Position numbers and translations under genes: made by a program. Shown piece by piece: positions 32,117 through 43,150 of a DNA stretch of 64,000 nt. Each line of letters starts with the position of its first letter. Position 1 is the first letter of the stretch. The DNA comes from Nomia melanderi (lineage: Eukaryota; Arthropoda; Insecta; Hymenoptera; Halictidae). The stretch spans positions 1,736,001 through 1,800,000 of the forward strand of contig NC_135000.1 of NCBI RefSeq assembly GCF_051020985.1, read 5' to 3'. The notes beneath the pieces were generated by a model. It made no database searches. It was not told the origin of the DNA and worked only from the letters and a program-made list of their open reading frames with translations.

Positions 32117-32362
32117 ACACCTTGTCTTATAATAACGTGCCAGACTCGTGATGATTTTAAACAGAATTTAACAAAAATAAATATTACTCGATTCTTACAA
32201 ATCCAGAAGAAATATTGTTCTTCTATTATTGATTATCGTAATTTAGAGCAGACATCAACAGAGAATATATCTAGAATTTTTCTCTTTCTTTCGAAAAACT
32301 ATTAATGACAAAGTATTCCTGTCAATCATAATTGCGAAACGAATAATAGGGCAAGGGGTTAA
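32113..32362 (+). mobile_element. TTAA MITE, family F2, complete
   Basis: 250 bp. Starts TTAACACCTTGTCTTATAAT and ends TAGGGCAAGGGGTTAA, with GCCAGACTCGTGATG near the left end. Confidence 0.9.
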
Positions 32363-32465
32363 AACACCAAAACCAGAGAACTAATGTATTTACACGTATT
32401 CCTATAATCGCGGCAATATCAAAATTACGTAAATCTGGATCAAGTAACATTTCTAACATCCATCA
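32363..32465 (+). repeat. Dispersed repeat next to F2 (copy of 5520-5625)
   Basis: Contains CCAGAGAACTAATGTA, CAATATCAAAATTACG and CAAGTAACATTTCTAACAT, collinear with 5520-5625. Confidence 0.65.
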
Positions 32466-32688
32466 ACTGTCAAATCGACGGTTCGTGATCATGGTCGAAT
32501 TTGGAACACCCTCGCTATGGACCGTGTCTTTCTCGTAATTCTTTCATGTGACGTAATTTACATAATTTTTATATATTTAAAACATAGTAAATAAACCATG
32601 CGAACATGTTAAAGATTCATTTTCTTGATAACCTCATTGAATGAAACGAATTTTGTTGAGTTTTTGTTAAGTGTCCGTCCCCAAAGGG

Positions 32689-32815
32689 TTAATCCATTTG
32701 AGTCGAATTACACACTGCATAGGTATATACTTATGTAATGATCATGAATTTTTTATTATCAGTTAATAGCGAAAAACTAATTGAATTTACTGGTTAGTAG
32801 TAGAAATGAAAGGTA
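32689..32815 (+). mobile_element. Left part of a TTAA element, family F12
   Basis: TTAATCCATTTGAGTCGAAT continues ACACACTGCATAGG. The next 100 bp resemble 11340-11480 (AATCATGAATTT, ATCAGTTA, TACTGGTT). Right end not identified. Confidence 0.55.
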
Positions 32816-33364
32816 TTATCAATTATTAATATTAGCAATTATATGAATTAATTGTACAAATATGTACTGATACAAAAGCTTACTTCTTCGAGAACTCAGA
32901 AGTAGTAGTTAGACCATTGTCCTGAGCCACTTGTTTCGGCTTATTATATATATTTACCAGTGTAATACAATTTACATCTATTTTCCTTCGAAGAAGCGAT
33001 ATGTCCTGCTGAAAAGGAATATGTGCATCTTATAGAATTACCTTTATGATCGAGAGCTTTCCAACTTCTATAAATGGTTGGATTCATTTAATTTTCAATT
33101 TTAGGTATCAAAACATCAGATCAAATATTTAACGAAAACAATATTTATTAATTGCATAATTTGTGTTATTGTTATTTATAATAGTTTTCTATTTTAAACG
33201 GCTATACCCACGGATGATTCATTGCAAATGTATACATTAACAATGCGTTTATGTCTGCAATCGACGCACAGTGCGAAAAATCAGAGTTTCACTCTCCGAA
33301 GGTTTGTATTTTTGAAACGAATGAAGATGTACTGATATTTCTTCTTTTTTTCTTAATGAAGGCA

Positions 33365-33450
33365 ACATGTTCTTTAGTAATTATACAAGAAACGATTGTA
33401 ATTGTATAGGGTTAGTCACAGTAATTACAGATTATTATTATAATCAGTTA
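33365..33450 (+). repeat. Short dispersed repeat, copy 1 (second at 38325-38415)
   Basis: CATGTTCTTTAGTAATTATA, AATTGTATAGGGTTA and GATTATTATTA recur in order at 38338-38412. Confidence 0.65.
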
Positions 33451-34430
33451 CAGAAACTACATTCTTATTATCTACTATTTACACTTCTACATTTACTGTG
33501 TTTCACATTGTTGCAGCTTTGCTGTTTTTTTAATCTTCGATAAGAACCGTACACAGTTACAGACGGAAATCAGTTTTCGTATAATGTACAGTAGTAACGA
33601 TACAATCGCATCACACTGACATGTGAGCCATGAAATGTCATGATTGCTTTTCTTGATAAAATTCCAGATTACGTGGAATGAAGAGTAAAATTAGAATTGC
33701 AAGAATAAAATACAGTTTCATTTATTTCTCATTTATATTATTTCCCAAAGCTTAAACTTTTACTATTTAAACAGGAAGCAAAAAAATGTATTGCCTTACA
33801 TAAATTTACTTCATTCTCTTCGAATTGTTTTATCTCTTCGAATTGTTTTATCTCTTCAAATTAGTTCTCAGTTGTTTTACTCAGAAATAATGTCTTCTAG
33901 TATTCGATCATTTATATGATCCTTTGTTCACAATAATTGATATCTTGAACTCTGAAACTTCTTTCGAAGAAGTACATAAATTAAGAAAGAAATACGAGAA
34001 AAATATATAAAAATCATCTTTATAAAAAAAGTAGCGCATACAATTATATAGTAACGTTCATTTAGAATGTATTCTTACGTAGACCTACATATTTTAACAA
34101 TTAAAAATATTTACATTAAGAAAGTCAGCTCATTATTGAAACAGTCTACTTTAACATTCAAATGAGTGCAGAAAATAATGGGAATGAAACTGTCAACACT
34201 TTCAATTAGCTATGAAATAACTATAATTTCCTGATTACTATCGTTTCTGTTCCAAGAAAACTGTTGTAAAATGCAGCATATCAGTCAATCGTCTGTTCCA
34301 CACACTTTTGTCGCAGAGTTTAGTTGTTAATTTACAAAATCAACTCATCAAACCGATTTAGAAGTTCAGAGTTCAATAAATGATTTCTATTTAGAAAAAT
34401 TAATAGTTTAATTTCCAGCTATCAAATATT
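33450..34430. other. AT-rich spacer, no gene seen
   Basis: Only a 20-bp tandem (CTTCGAATTGTTTTATCT, about 33830-33870) stands out. Confidence 0.45.
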
Positions 34431-34432
34431 CG

Positions 34433-34490
34433 TAGAGGCGCGCAAAATGGCCGCCGACGGCGGCGCGTACCGGGGGGCTCACACTTTCAC
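34433..34490. other. Short GC spike
   Basis: AAAATGGCCGCCGACGGCGG and flanking CpG sequence, about 60 bp, isolated in AT-rich DNA. The ATGGCCGCC core resembles a YY1/PHO-type site. Confidence 0.3.
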
Positions 34491-34699
34491 CTTCGCTTTG
34501 TGTAAAGCTCAAATTTTCAATGCTTTAAGATCCAACCGTAAAGACAAATATATAAAAAGTTACGTTCTAAAACGTAATAAAAAGTTCCAATAGGCCAAAC
34601 AACTCGCTTGACTTGTACAGTTGTGCATTCCAAATGTGAATTTGAATTTGCAGAGTCACTTGTAGAAGTGAAATAATAGGATAGATCGAGACAAATCGA

Positions 34700-34790
34700 A
34701 TCGAAATAACAATCCGGCCCAGATTTTATTTTCCCATTTGGCAATACTTTGTTGTTATTGCGTCGTAAACCGTTATTCCCTTGTATCTAC
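34700..34790 (-). mobile_element. 3' untranslated fragment of the Jockey-like LINE
   Basis: CAGATTTTATTTTCCCATTT and GGCAATACTTTGTTGT match 49541-49600, the 3' untranslated part of the Jockey fragment, in the same orientation. No coding part remains here. Confidence 0.7.
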
Positions 34791-34877
34791 CAGTATCCGT
34801 GGCCATGTGCCCAAAAATATTTTCTTGCAAAAACTGGCTTGTACCTTACATGGTATACACACGTCGCATGGAACGTG

Positions 34878-35099
34878 TTAATGCGTTAAGCGCTATGCCG
34901 GTGATGACCGACGCTTTCGAACGACTTGAAAACAACCTACATAATAAGCGATGTCGAATGGAAACGTTTAATAATGTAACTAACCCGATAATAATGTATT
35001 TAAAGGATCATAACACGAAATAACTAATAATTTCTCCTTCTTTCCTTTGCTTCAAGACTAACTCAACGGGAAAACGGTGAAGATTTTCGCAACGTTTAA
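34878..35099 (+). mobile_element. TTAA MITE, family F6 (AAGCGCC subgroup)
   Basis: Left TTAATGCGTTAAGCGC, subterminal CGGTGATGACCGACGC, right TTTTCGCAACGTTTAA. Closely related to 63665-63892. The right TTAA is shared with the next element. Confidence 0.8.
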
Positions 35100-35334
35100 C
35101 CCTTAGCGCTCCAGATAGTTTTGTAATCTATCAGCAACTGCAACTAATTTTTATAGCATCCCTAGCGAAAATTAACAATGCTATAACATTTCTTAGATCC
35201 TTCGTTTTCCTTCTTAGTGCAAAATTTGGATGTGTGAAAATCTAATAATTGTAGGGTAGTTTCTTTAAGATTCATTAAAATATCTAATATTATTCCTGGT
35301 GCAACATTGGAGCCTACGGAGTTCAAAGGGTTAA
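35096..35334 (+). mobile_element. TTAA MITE, family F4
   Basis: Starts TTAACCCTTAGCGCTCC and ends GGAGTTCAAAGGGTTAA; the ends are inverted repeats with a few mismatches. Confidence 0.8.
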
Positions 35335-35444
35335 TACGTTAACAATGAAATATAAGAAAGAAGCCACGGACGCACTCCTGCGTCGAAGCTTTAGAGACAG
35401 GACTTATTTTACTCATTTTTACGCTGCCACTTTCACCTATACGT

Positions 35445-35800
35445 AGCGGTCTCGTTAGCTTTCCGTCACGAACCGGGCATCGTCGATACAGTTTTTCGAG
35501 GCTCGCGTGTAAAACCTACACGGCTGCAACGGCCGGACAGGTGCTCGCCGCGGGAACGAACCTTGCGCGGCCTGGTCGGGCGCCGATCGAACGGACAAGC
35601 TCGGAATTCGAGAAAACGACTGCGAGGTGGGCGAAACGCGAGCATTAGCTCGCCGATTACGCATTTAAATGCGGCGTTCCGGTGATCAGCTGCCTCTGCC
35701 GGCGCACGACGATGATTTCCCTCGACGCCGGCCACGCGAACGATCGTTCCCGCCGAACGGGCACGATTGTACGCCGCACTGTAGGCCATTTGCCTCCGGA
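35445..35800. other. CpG-rich island 11
   Basis: CpG-dense (GGTGCTCGCCGCGGGAACG, CGACGCCGGCCACGCG). A 145-aa minus frame is overlapped by frames in other phases and on the plus strand. Confidence 0.55.
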
Positions 35801-35934
35801 ATACTGGAAAAAGTGCCTTTTCATAAATATACCCGAAACCAGAAACAAAGTGTACACAGTTAAATAGATATTTCGGCCATAACGCGGCATGATCTTTGCT
35901 CATGTTTAATAATTATTAACGCGACCACACAGCT

Positions 35935-36154
35935 TTAACATTAAAACTACCGAGCAATCAGAGTGACTTATTTTCAATTTTGTGTACAGATTGAAACAAA
36001 ACATTTCTTCAGATTCGATGGGTTTCTTAGTCTTGTATCTGTACATATGCATTTTGATTGAATCTTTATTAAAAACGCCTTCATTATTTAAATACTTGCA
36101 ACAAAAAAATTCTGAAATGGGTCGATCTGAGCCGCACGGTAGTGTTAGCGTTAA
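35935..36154 (+). mobile_element. TTAA MITE, family F3
   Basis: Left TTAACATTAAAACTACCGAG continues CAATCAGAGTGAC; right CACGGTAGTGTTAGCGTTAA. Confidence 0.8.
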
Positions 36155-36354
36155 AGAAGACAACCTTGTAAAGATGAAAAACTAAAATAATCAACTGCAA
36201 TATTGCTGCTTTTATAATTTAAATCATTCCAAGTAGGATTAAGTGTACTACGTGTGTATTTGAATATTACTAAATTTCATGTCGATGTCATGAAAATTTT
36301 TAAATTATAGGTTGTTTAACATTTTTTATGTTCATCCTCAATCTCACAGACAAG

Positions 36355-37300
36355 TTTAGTAGAGTTGTTCTGTTTGGTATCACTGGAAGGGGCAGAGCCT
36401 AATCTTTACTAAAAAAAAGAAAATTGGCTACTATTAACTACTACTCAAGTAGCTATGGAAATTTTTATTTAAAAGGACACTCTCAGAGCGTCAAATAGTA
36501 TTTGCATGGGTACGGGTTATTTTAATTTTACAATTTATTTAGCCGAGTTTAGACTTGTTTCGGGTATCAATGAAAAAAGGAAGGTCTATTCTTTCATATG
36601 GGAGAAGATATTAGCTGCTACGAGCTACAACTCTGAAATTTATAATAATTTTTATTTAGCTTGACCCTCCCGACGCGTCAAGCGGTATTTGCATGGGTTC
36701 GGAATATCTGAATGGCAATACTTATTTAGCAGAGTTCAGAGTTTCGTATTAATGCGAAGACGAAGGTCTAATATTTAATACTGCATAAGAATTAAGCGTT
36801 ATTATCCGCAACTGTGGTAGGTAGTTACAGCAATTTTTATTCACACTGTAACTCACTGTGTCATACGCTTTTTGGATGTACGTGAATTTGTTAAATTTTC
36901 AGACATATCTAATGGAGTTTCGAGCAATTTTTTATATTGATGGAAAGGAAACGAGCTATGTTTTAATACTGAATAGGAATTATATGTTATTATCCGCAAC
37001 TGAAGTTGGCACAGCAATTTTTATGTATACCAAATAGAATTTCCAATAACTATCACGATTGCAGCTAATAGCAGTCAGTTTTTGTTTATATTAAACAGTA
37101 GGTTTTCTGTTTCCAATGATACCAAAAACAACACTCAATTCTACTAAATAAGTGTTAAAATGAAAAAGGACATATCGACGCGAGATTGTTTGACACGTCG
37201 CAACCAATGTTACATAAAGTAGCACTAAGTTTTCGTTCTATATTAAACAGTAGGTTTTTCTCTTTCCAATGATACCAAAAACGGCATCAGATTCTACTAA
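36355..37300. mobile_element. 0.95-kb element with ~60-bp terminal inverted repeats and 185-bp internal repeats
   Basis: The left end TTTAGTAGAGTTG... and the reverse complement of the right end TTTAGTAGAATCTG... both continue GTTTTGGTATCAYTGGAAAG-like and CCTA. CAAG flanks both sides (36351-36354, 37301-37304), possibly a 4-bp target duplication. Internally a roughly 185-bp unit repeats about three times (TATTTGCATGGG at 36499 and 36686; the related GCTTTTTGGATG at 36868), and a second right-end-like block lies at 37085-37150. No transposase frame. Confidence 0.7.
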
Positions 37301-37369
37301 ACAAGCCTTATACACACGATTTCATTCGGAAAATGTTTTTTACTGTGTTTGGGAGGTAAATGCCCCATA

Positions 37370-37470
37370 GTGTGGCGTTCCCGTCGGAGAAATTGCTGGA
37401 CGATGCACAGTGGTCATTTTCTGCGGCCAAAATTGAAAAGTAAACTTTATGAAAATTGGTAGTCAGGGGA
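37370..37470 (+). repeat. Short dispersed repeat GTTCCCGTCGGAGAAATT, copy 1
   Basis: GCGTTCCCGTCGGAGAAATT, then GCACAGTGGTCA and GCGGCCAAAATTG; the same order appears at 38182-38275. Confidence 0.6.
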
Positions 37471-37769
37471 TTTCCAGGTGACTGATGATGAATCTAACGG
37501 AGAAAATTGAAAATTCAAGATGGCGGATTCAATATCGTGATTTAGAAATTTGTTTTGCATGGCCAGAATTTAAGGAATCTGTGTACTGACTTTTTCTTGA
37601 GAAAAACATAATTAGTATGAGTAATCAAAATAATTGAAACGCAAAAATGTATAACACTAAAACATGGAATCTGAAATATTCTGCTAATATGATTCTAGGT
37701 CTTTGAATTTGATCTTATCTAAATATGCAAAAGGTAATAATATAAATTCTTTATGTTACTGATTTTTTG

Positions 37770-38150
37770 GAAAAATTGACACGTTACACTCGGTCACACA
37801 ATCGTCGAAAATGAATAATATTTTGGATTTCCGAGTTTCAGAGTATCCTTGCTTTACACAGAAAGAAATTTCTTCGAAATGTTAACACACTGCGTACTGA
37901 TTAATTTTCAGAAAATTGAATCGTGCGAATGGCAATTTTCAGTGAGATCAACTTATATTACTATACATAAAAACTCAGATTTCATATTATGTAATATATT
38001 TTAAATAGATAATCAATTTGAATCAAATCGAATATCTTTTAAATGCTGTGGTAGTTAGCAAAATTGCATAGCTAAGTATCTTTATAAAAAAGAAACGAGA
38101 TTTGTCGTTACCAGTACGCAATGTGTTAAACTTGAAAAATTGAGTTTTGC
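37770..38150 (+). repeat. Left arm of a 1.4-kb inverted repeat, interrupted by an F5 MITE
   Basis: Excluding 37886-38129, the arm reads CGGTCACACAATCGTC, TTTCAGAGTATCCTTGCTTT, ACACAGAAAGAAATTTC, TTCGAAATGTTAAACTTGAA and AAATTGAGTTTT. The reverse complement of 39085-39215 has the same order. Confidence 0.85.
37882..38129 (+). mobile_element. TTAA MITE, family F5, complete
   Basis: 248 bp with both TTAA. Starts TTAACACACTGCGTACTG and ends CAGTACGCAATGTGTTAA. Interior GATCAACTTATA and GTGGTAGTTAGCAAAATTG. The pre-insertion sequence survives in the opposite arm of the surrounding inverted repeat. Confidence 0.95.
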
Positions 38151-38181
38151 CGAAGAAAAACGGATTTTCAGACCACTGTGC

Positions 38182-38275
38182 ACCGTTCCCGTCGGAGAAA
38201 TTACCCGGCCGATGGCTGGAGAAACTTTTGCCAGGGTATTCGGGACGCAGCACGGTGGCCAAGATTGTAACTTTG
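38182..38275 (+). repeat. Short dispersed repeat GTTCCCGTCGGAGAAATT, copy 2
   Basis: CCGTTCCCGTCGGAGAAATT followed by GCACGGTGGCCAAGATTG; paired with 37370-37470. Confidence 0.6.
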
Positions 38276-38324
38276 CTGGCCAGAAGTCTGTGACGTTTAC
38301 ATGAATGAGGATAAGCTGATTTTC

Positions 38325-38415
38325 TGGTAACAATGGCATGTTCTTTAGTAATTGTACGAGGAACAGTGTAATTATAGGGTTAATTGCGATAATTAAGGAT
38401 TATTGTTATTACTAC
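38325..38415 (+). repeat. Short dispersed repeat, copy 2 (first at 33365)
   Basis: GGCATGTTCTTTAGTAATTG, TGTAATTATAGGGTTA and AAGGATTATTGTTATTA are collinear with 33365-33450. Confidence 0.65.
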
Positions 38416-38470
38416 CTATGCAGTATGTGAACAAAATTTCACGTATTGATAAATTATACAAAGATTAATA

Positions 38471-38683
38471 TTAACGCTAAAACTATCGAGCAATTCGAGT
38501 GACTTATTTCGAATTTTGTGCAATAATTAGAACAATAGGTTTCTTGAGATTCGAAGTAGTTTTGTATCTGTGTAAATACACGTATTTAATTGAAAATCTG
38601 TCGCAAGAACGTCTTCATAATTTAAATACAAAATAAAAATTCTGAAGTAGGTCGATTTGACTTGTCCGGTAGTTAAATATTAA
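38471..38683 (+). mobile_element. TTAA MITE, family F3
   Basis: Starts TTAACGCTAAAACTATCGAG continuing CAATTCGAGTGAC; right part GTCGATTTGACTTGTCCGGT then AGTTAAATATTAA. The right terminus is imperfect. Confidence 0.7.
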
Positions 38684-38703
38684 ATTTTCTAATTTTATAT
38701 GTA

Positions 38704-39054
38704 TTAACTCTTTGTGACGAATGGTTCGAAGCTTACAATTCAAAACTGCAAACACGTTTGTGGCGTTGAGTTATGTCTCTGGAAAACAGTGTTTTTAGTG
38801 TATCACGGAAGGAACTGAAGTAATTTTTCCTTGAATTATTTTTTTTCATTATTTTAATATACACCTCAGTATCTTTTTTATTATGTCCTATATACAAAGT
38901 ATTCGCAAAACGGCAACGCCAGGTAAAATGGAAATTTAATAAAAAAAAATAAAAGTTACACGTCCATTACGTCTTTTTACAATATTTGAAACCTGCTTTA
39001 AACATTTTCCTAGATATTTCCATGATTTAGAAGTTACATGTGACAAAGGGTTGA
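38704..39054 (+). mobile_element. TTAA element, family F10
   Basis: Starts TTAACTCTTTGTGACGAATG and ends ACATGTGACAAAGGGTTGA (final TTAA decayed). About 350 bp, non-coding. The interior CTGCTTTAAACATTTTCCTA is uninterrupted, unlike 47418-47880. Confidence 0.75.
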
Positions 39055-39084
39055 AACAAGTGCAGTAAAAAATGTTGAAACATC

Positions 39085-39215
39085 AAAATTCAATTTTTCA
39101 AATTTAATGTTTTGAAAAAATGTCTTTCTGTATAAAGTAAGGATACTCTAAAGCTCAGAAATCAAAGATATTCATCTTAGACGATTGTGCGATCGAGTAT
39201 AATCTGTTAAAGTGA
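39085..39215 (-). repeat. Right arm of the inverted repeat, empty site at 39104-39107
   Basis: The reverse complement reads CAGAAAGACATTTTTTCAAA, then ACATTAAATTTGAAAAATTG. A single TTAA stands where the left arm has the 248-bp F5. Confidence 0.85.
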
Positions 39216-39861
39216 CCATTCAGAAATTCGAAGTGAAACTTTTCCAAATAATCGCCACTGTCAACATCGAAACGCTGTAATTAATATAAAAGCATCAGTA
39301 ATTTATACACCTGGTATCATTAGTTAACCGTTTTTCTGAAGAACGTAAGAAATAAGGCTCTTAAAAGAACAATCTGTTGATAAAGGCGTGACAGGTAACC
39401 TCCGGCATCTACCGACCCAATTCCGAACACTTTTACCTAAATGAAATTGTTTATCATAAAAACTAACGATTTATTTCATTGACGTGGGCATGCCTCCGCA
39501 CTGTAATTTTCTTAACGATGTCGTTAAAAAGCGGTGTATAATTCGTGGCAAAAAATTAACTTCTTTCCATTCGTATTCGTCGTTTTCCCTGTAATTTGTC
39601 AGAATCGTTGCAAATCAGCAATATTAAAGTAATCACCTTTAGTGGTTTCGGTCTTACTATAAATGGTCAACCACTAATGTATAGTCTAATTTATTAATTT
39701 CTTACTAATTTCCTCATTTTCAAGAATGCTCAACTTTCGACGCGAGTATTGAATGTTCAAAAACGGATCAAATTTGGATAATACAATTATTTCAAAGAAC
39801 TTCGCTTTGGTACATAACGTACGAAGTTCAAACAGCATTATCACGCGTTGAATCTCTCTAC

Positions 39862-40112
39862 TTAACGCATTGCGCACTGGTAACGCGAAATCTCGTGTTT
39901 ATATAAAGACACTTAGCTATGCAACTCCGCTAACTACCACAGCGTTTAAAAAACTATTAAATTCGATTCGTATTAACCGTCTATTTAAGGTATATTACAT
40001 AACAATATGATATCCAAGTTTTTCTATATACAGTAATATAAGTTGATCTCACTGAAAATTGCCGTTCGCACGATACAGTTTCCTGAAAATTACCCGGTGC
40101 ATAACGTGTTAA
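39862..40112 (-). mobile_element. TTAA MITE, family F5, complete
   Basis: 251 bp. Left TTAACGCATTGCGCACTGG, right CCGGTGCATAACGTGTTAA. In reverse complement the body matches 37882-38129 (GATCAACTTATATTACT). Confidence 0.9.
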
Positions 40113-40195
40113 TAAAGGAGCAAGCGTGTATTATTCACGCAGACGATTTATCTTGACTAGTCAACTACTGGTGTTCTTACCTGACTGTATAAAAT

Positions 40196-40560
40196 TTTGA
40201 TTTCGCGCCAAGCAGCGTTCGGATTACGGGGGGACGCGACGGGCAGGGAGCAACACGGGAGAATGACGTCCGTGGCAACGGACAGGCGACGATACGTATC
40301 AGCCGTTGTGTCGTACAACGATCTTCGCTACGATCAATGGTAAACGTATTATCGCGGTGCAATCGCAGAAGGGTTCGTCCCGTGCGGATAAACATCGGAG
40401 TTTCGGGCGGCGCGGAATCGCACGCGGCCGGCCGCAATTTAACGGCGTAACGACTACGTAAGCGTCTCGCGATGATCGTTCGCCCCTTCCCTTCCGCTCG
40501 CGAATCGGTTTTCCCGTTGCACGTTGATTTCTCGTGTCATCTGCCGCGCGTGCAGCGTTG
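40196..40560. other. CpG-rich island 12
   Basis: CpG-rich (GCACGCGGCCGGCCGC near 40421). Two overlapping minus-strand frames in different phases; no recognised domain. Confidence 0.55.
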
Positions 40561-40636
40561 GCCAAGAATTATTCGAAATGAAGGATAAATTGGTTGAGAA
40601 ATCGCAAAATGAGGGGTTAAGAGCGATACCATATCA

Positions 40637-41106
40637 TTAACACAAACTACCGAGCAGTTCATGTGACTTTTTGGAAATTTCTCTGTAGAAACAATACGAG
40701 TGTATCTATTGAGATTTTAACTCCTTGGCCTATGATTTTTTTCTCAACTCTGATCGATACGGTTACTTTGTCATTAATAATTTACTGGAAGAAGAGAAAA
40801 GTTTTAAACATATGTTATGCCTATATTTCCTTTTAAGTATAATAGTTGATTACAGAGGAATAATATTTACTTTGAATTCGAATATACTGAGTAATACATA
40901 TATTTGTTGAATCATGTTGAAAATCTTCATTACGAGTCTCACTCGTTGTTGTAGGGCAAGGGGTTAATTGACTTACAATGTAGTTTACGTGATGCTGAAT
41001 CGATTTCTTTAATAATTTCTCACAGAAATATTTGTTATTTTTTTAATATTTGTGAAAAGGTATCAGGAATGGGGCATTTTGATCTGTCTGGTAATTTTAG
41101 TGTTAA
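40637..41106 (+). mobile_element. TTAA MITE, family F3, interrupted by an F2
   Basis: Left TTAACACAAACTACCGAGC; right GGGGCATTTTGATC and CTGGTAATTTTAGTGTTAA. An interior TTAA (GAGATTTTAA...TTGACTTA) is split by 40717-40968. Confidence 0.85.
40717..40968 (-). mobile_element. TTAA MITE, family F2, nested in F3
   Basis: Left TTAACTCCTTGGCCTATG, right GTAGGGCAAGGGGTTAA. ATTACGAGTCTCACTCGTTG near the right end shows reverse orientation relative to 16152. Confidence 0.85.
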
Positions 41107-41109
41107 TAA

Positions 41110-43100
41110 TTAATCTTAATATTAAATTATGTTACTTGATGGTCTACAATTTAAATTCTTACGGTGGTCAACGTTTCAACCCTCTACGTGAAATTGTTTC
41201 TTTAATTGGGAGAAGTAATCGAAATAAAATATTATTTAAATATAATTCATCTAATTTGCACGAATTCGTTATTTATAAAATAAAAAGAAGAAAGTCGTTG
41301 AAATAATTCGTTATTTCAACGAATTATTCCGTCATCTTTTTCGAAATAAAATATGATCACCCTGATCCGTATCAAGGTTCCATTAGGAATCATTGAAATG
41401 TATTTGTTGCATCGTGTCTTAATGCGGGTACGCATACAGTATTATATATAATATATGTAAAACAGAGACTTCCTGTATAATGAAATAAATAATTCTTCTA
41501 AATGTAATTAGTACTAAATTATCTTTCCTGTATAGGAATGTTATCATTAATTCTGTGATTGCGAATGCCGTGTATATGTGGCGTTCTTTTTATTTTGATC
41601 ACACTGACAGAAACGTATGGTATATTTCTGAATTATTAATATTTACAACAATGAAGCATTTCAAGCAAGAAAATATTACATTCAAATTATATATGTATTA
41701 TTATTTTCTTCCTCTATTTTTTCCATTATCAAGATCAATTTTGATCTAATTTTAATCTAAACAAATTACTATTAAAATTTATCAATCAAATATAATTAAA
41801 TTCAATTAAATTCAATCAAATTCAATTAAAGGTGGATAAAACAGAGGAAAATAAGGAAAAAATAAATATAGGAGACGTTGAAGGAGCCGTCCGATCTCAA
41901 ATGGAACACCCAGTGTATTTTTCACAGGTCGTTAACGTGTGTGAAACGCGCATTTATACGACCAGTAAATTTTGCGCAGCACAATTAATTCGCCATTTTA
42001 TTAAACTAATATATTGGACATATTGTTACACACATAGGCACAGATTCAAATAATTGAGTGCCTAGATTTGTTTCAACGTTTCCTCATCCGTAATAGCGTG
42101 GTTCAGTTCCAGTTTCGCTGCTGTTATAATTGCGCCGCGCAATTTTTTTTACGATTCCGCGATAACTCGCACAGTCTCTATAAGTATAAATAGGAGACTC
42201 CGCATTAACGAGCAGGATAATTTTGTGAAACGTTCTATCGCTGTTAACTTATTAAAATTCCACCGTTACCTGTGAAATTAAATGGAAAAATGTCTGTGAA
42301 TCACCCGATACGCGTCTCTGTGCTGAAATCGTTGGGAAATCTTCTTCTTTCTTAGAAGCAGACTTCATTACCAGTGGAATACGAGTTATTAGGTATGATA
42401 ATTCTGTTGAAGGCGCTTGTGGAAACTCGCCATTTTCATGAATTGCTTTATAAACATCGTAACAAAGGACGAATTCGATTTGACGATTGAAAGGTCGACT
42501 ATGATAAAAATAAGGTAGAAATGTTGTTGACTGTTTAATTGTTTTTCGATATTTTAGATTTTTACGTGTTTTTCGGGTTTGCTAACGACAAGAATATATA
42601 CGTACAGATTCACAATCTAACATAAAAATTAATATGTTAAATTATTTGAATTTATTTATAAATGTGAAGTTAAATTTGAGAAAAGCATGGGAAAAATGAT
42701 TGTATTAAATATATTATTTTTAATGTAATTTTTTCATAATTTAAGTAATATTAAAGTCTTAAAATTTAATTTTAATTTCATTATAATTTAAAATTTGAAT
42801 ATATTAATATTTAATCGTGCAAACGATTTTCCAGCATTTTTAAAGATGTCAAGGTTTTTACAATCTATTATAATATGCTCTTCTTCTAAACTACTTTAAT
42901 TTATTAATATTAGATCTAGTGACAATTAATCTCATTTTTCTACCTTGTGTTCTTAAAACTGTTTCTCGATAATAAAAACATAACCAAAAAACATTTTATA
43001 CTTACAAAAAGTATGAAGTAAACAATAGCGATTATACTACAAATTAATTTTTACTCATCTCTGAAATGAACACTTTCCAAAGTACACTGAGCAAATTAAA
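41110..43100. other. AT-rich spacer, no gene seen
   Basis: Simple (AATTCAATTAA)-type repetition at 41775-41830. Near 42175-42199 TATAAATAG (42185-42193) lies inside AGTCTC...GAGACT inverted hexamers, an isolated TATA-like site with no supporting gene. Confidence 0.4.
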
Positions 43101-43107
43101 CATGACA

Positions 43108-43150
43108 TTAACCCTTTGTCATATGATTTTCCTTGCCGCGAATCTCATTT
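43108..43150 (+). mobile_element. Left end of an F4/F2-like TTAA element
   Basis: TTAACCCTTTGTCATATG follows the common start; CGCGAATCTCATTT comes after. Right end not found. Confidence 0.4.

Noticed and set aside
31439..33310. Shared AAAAATCAGAGTTTCACT at 31442 and 33276
   Set aside because: Match limited to about 20-30 bp with loose similarity beyond; not enough to define a repeat.
42175..42199. TATAAATAG between inverted AGTCTC/GAGACT hexamers, considered as a promoter
   Set aside because: No initiator, open frame or island next to it; TATA-like words are frequent in AT-rich DNA.
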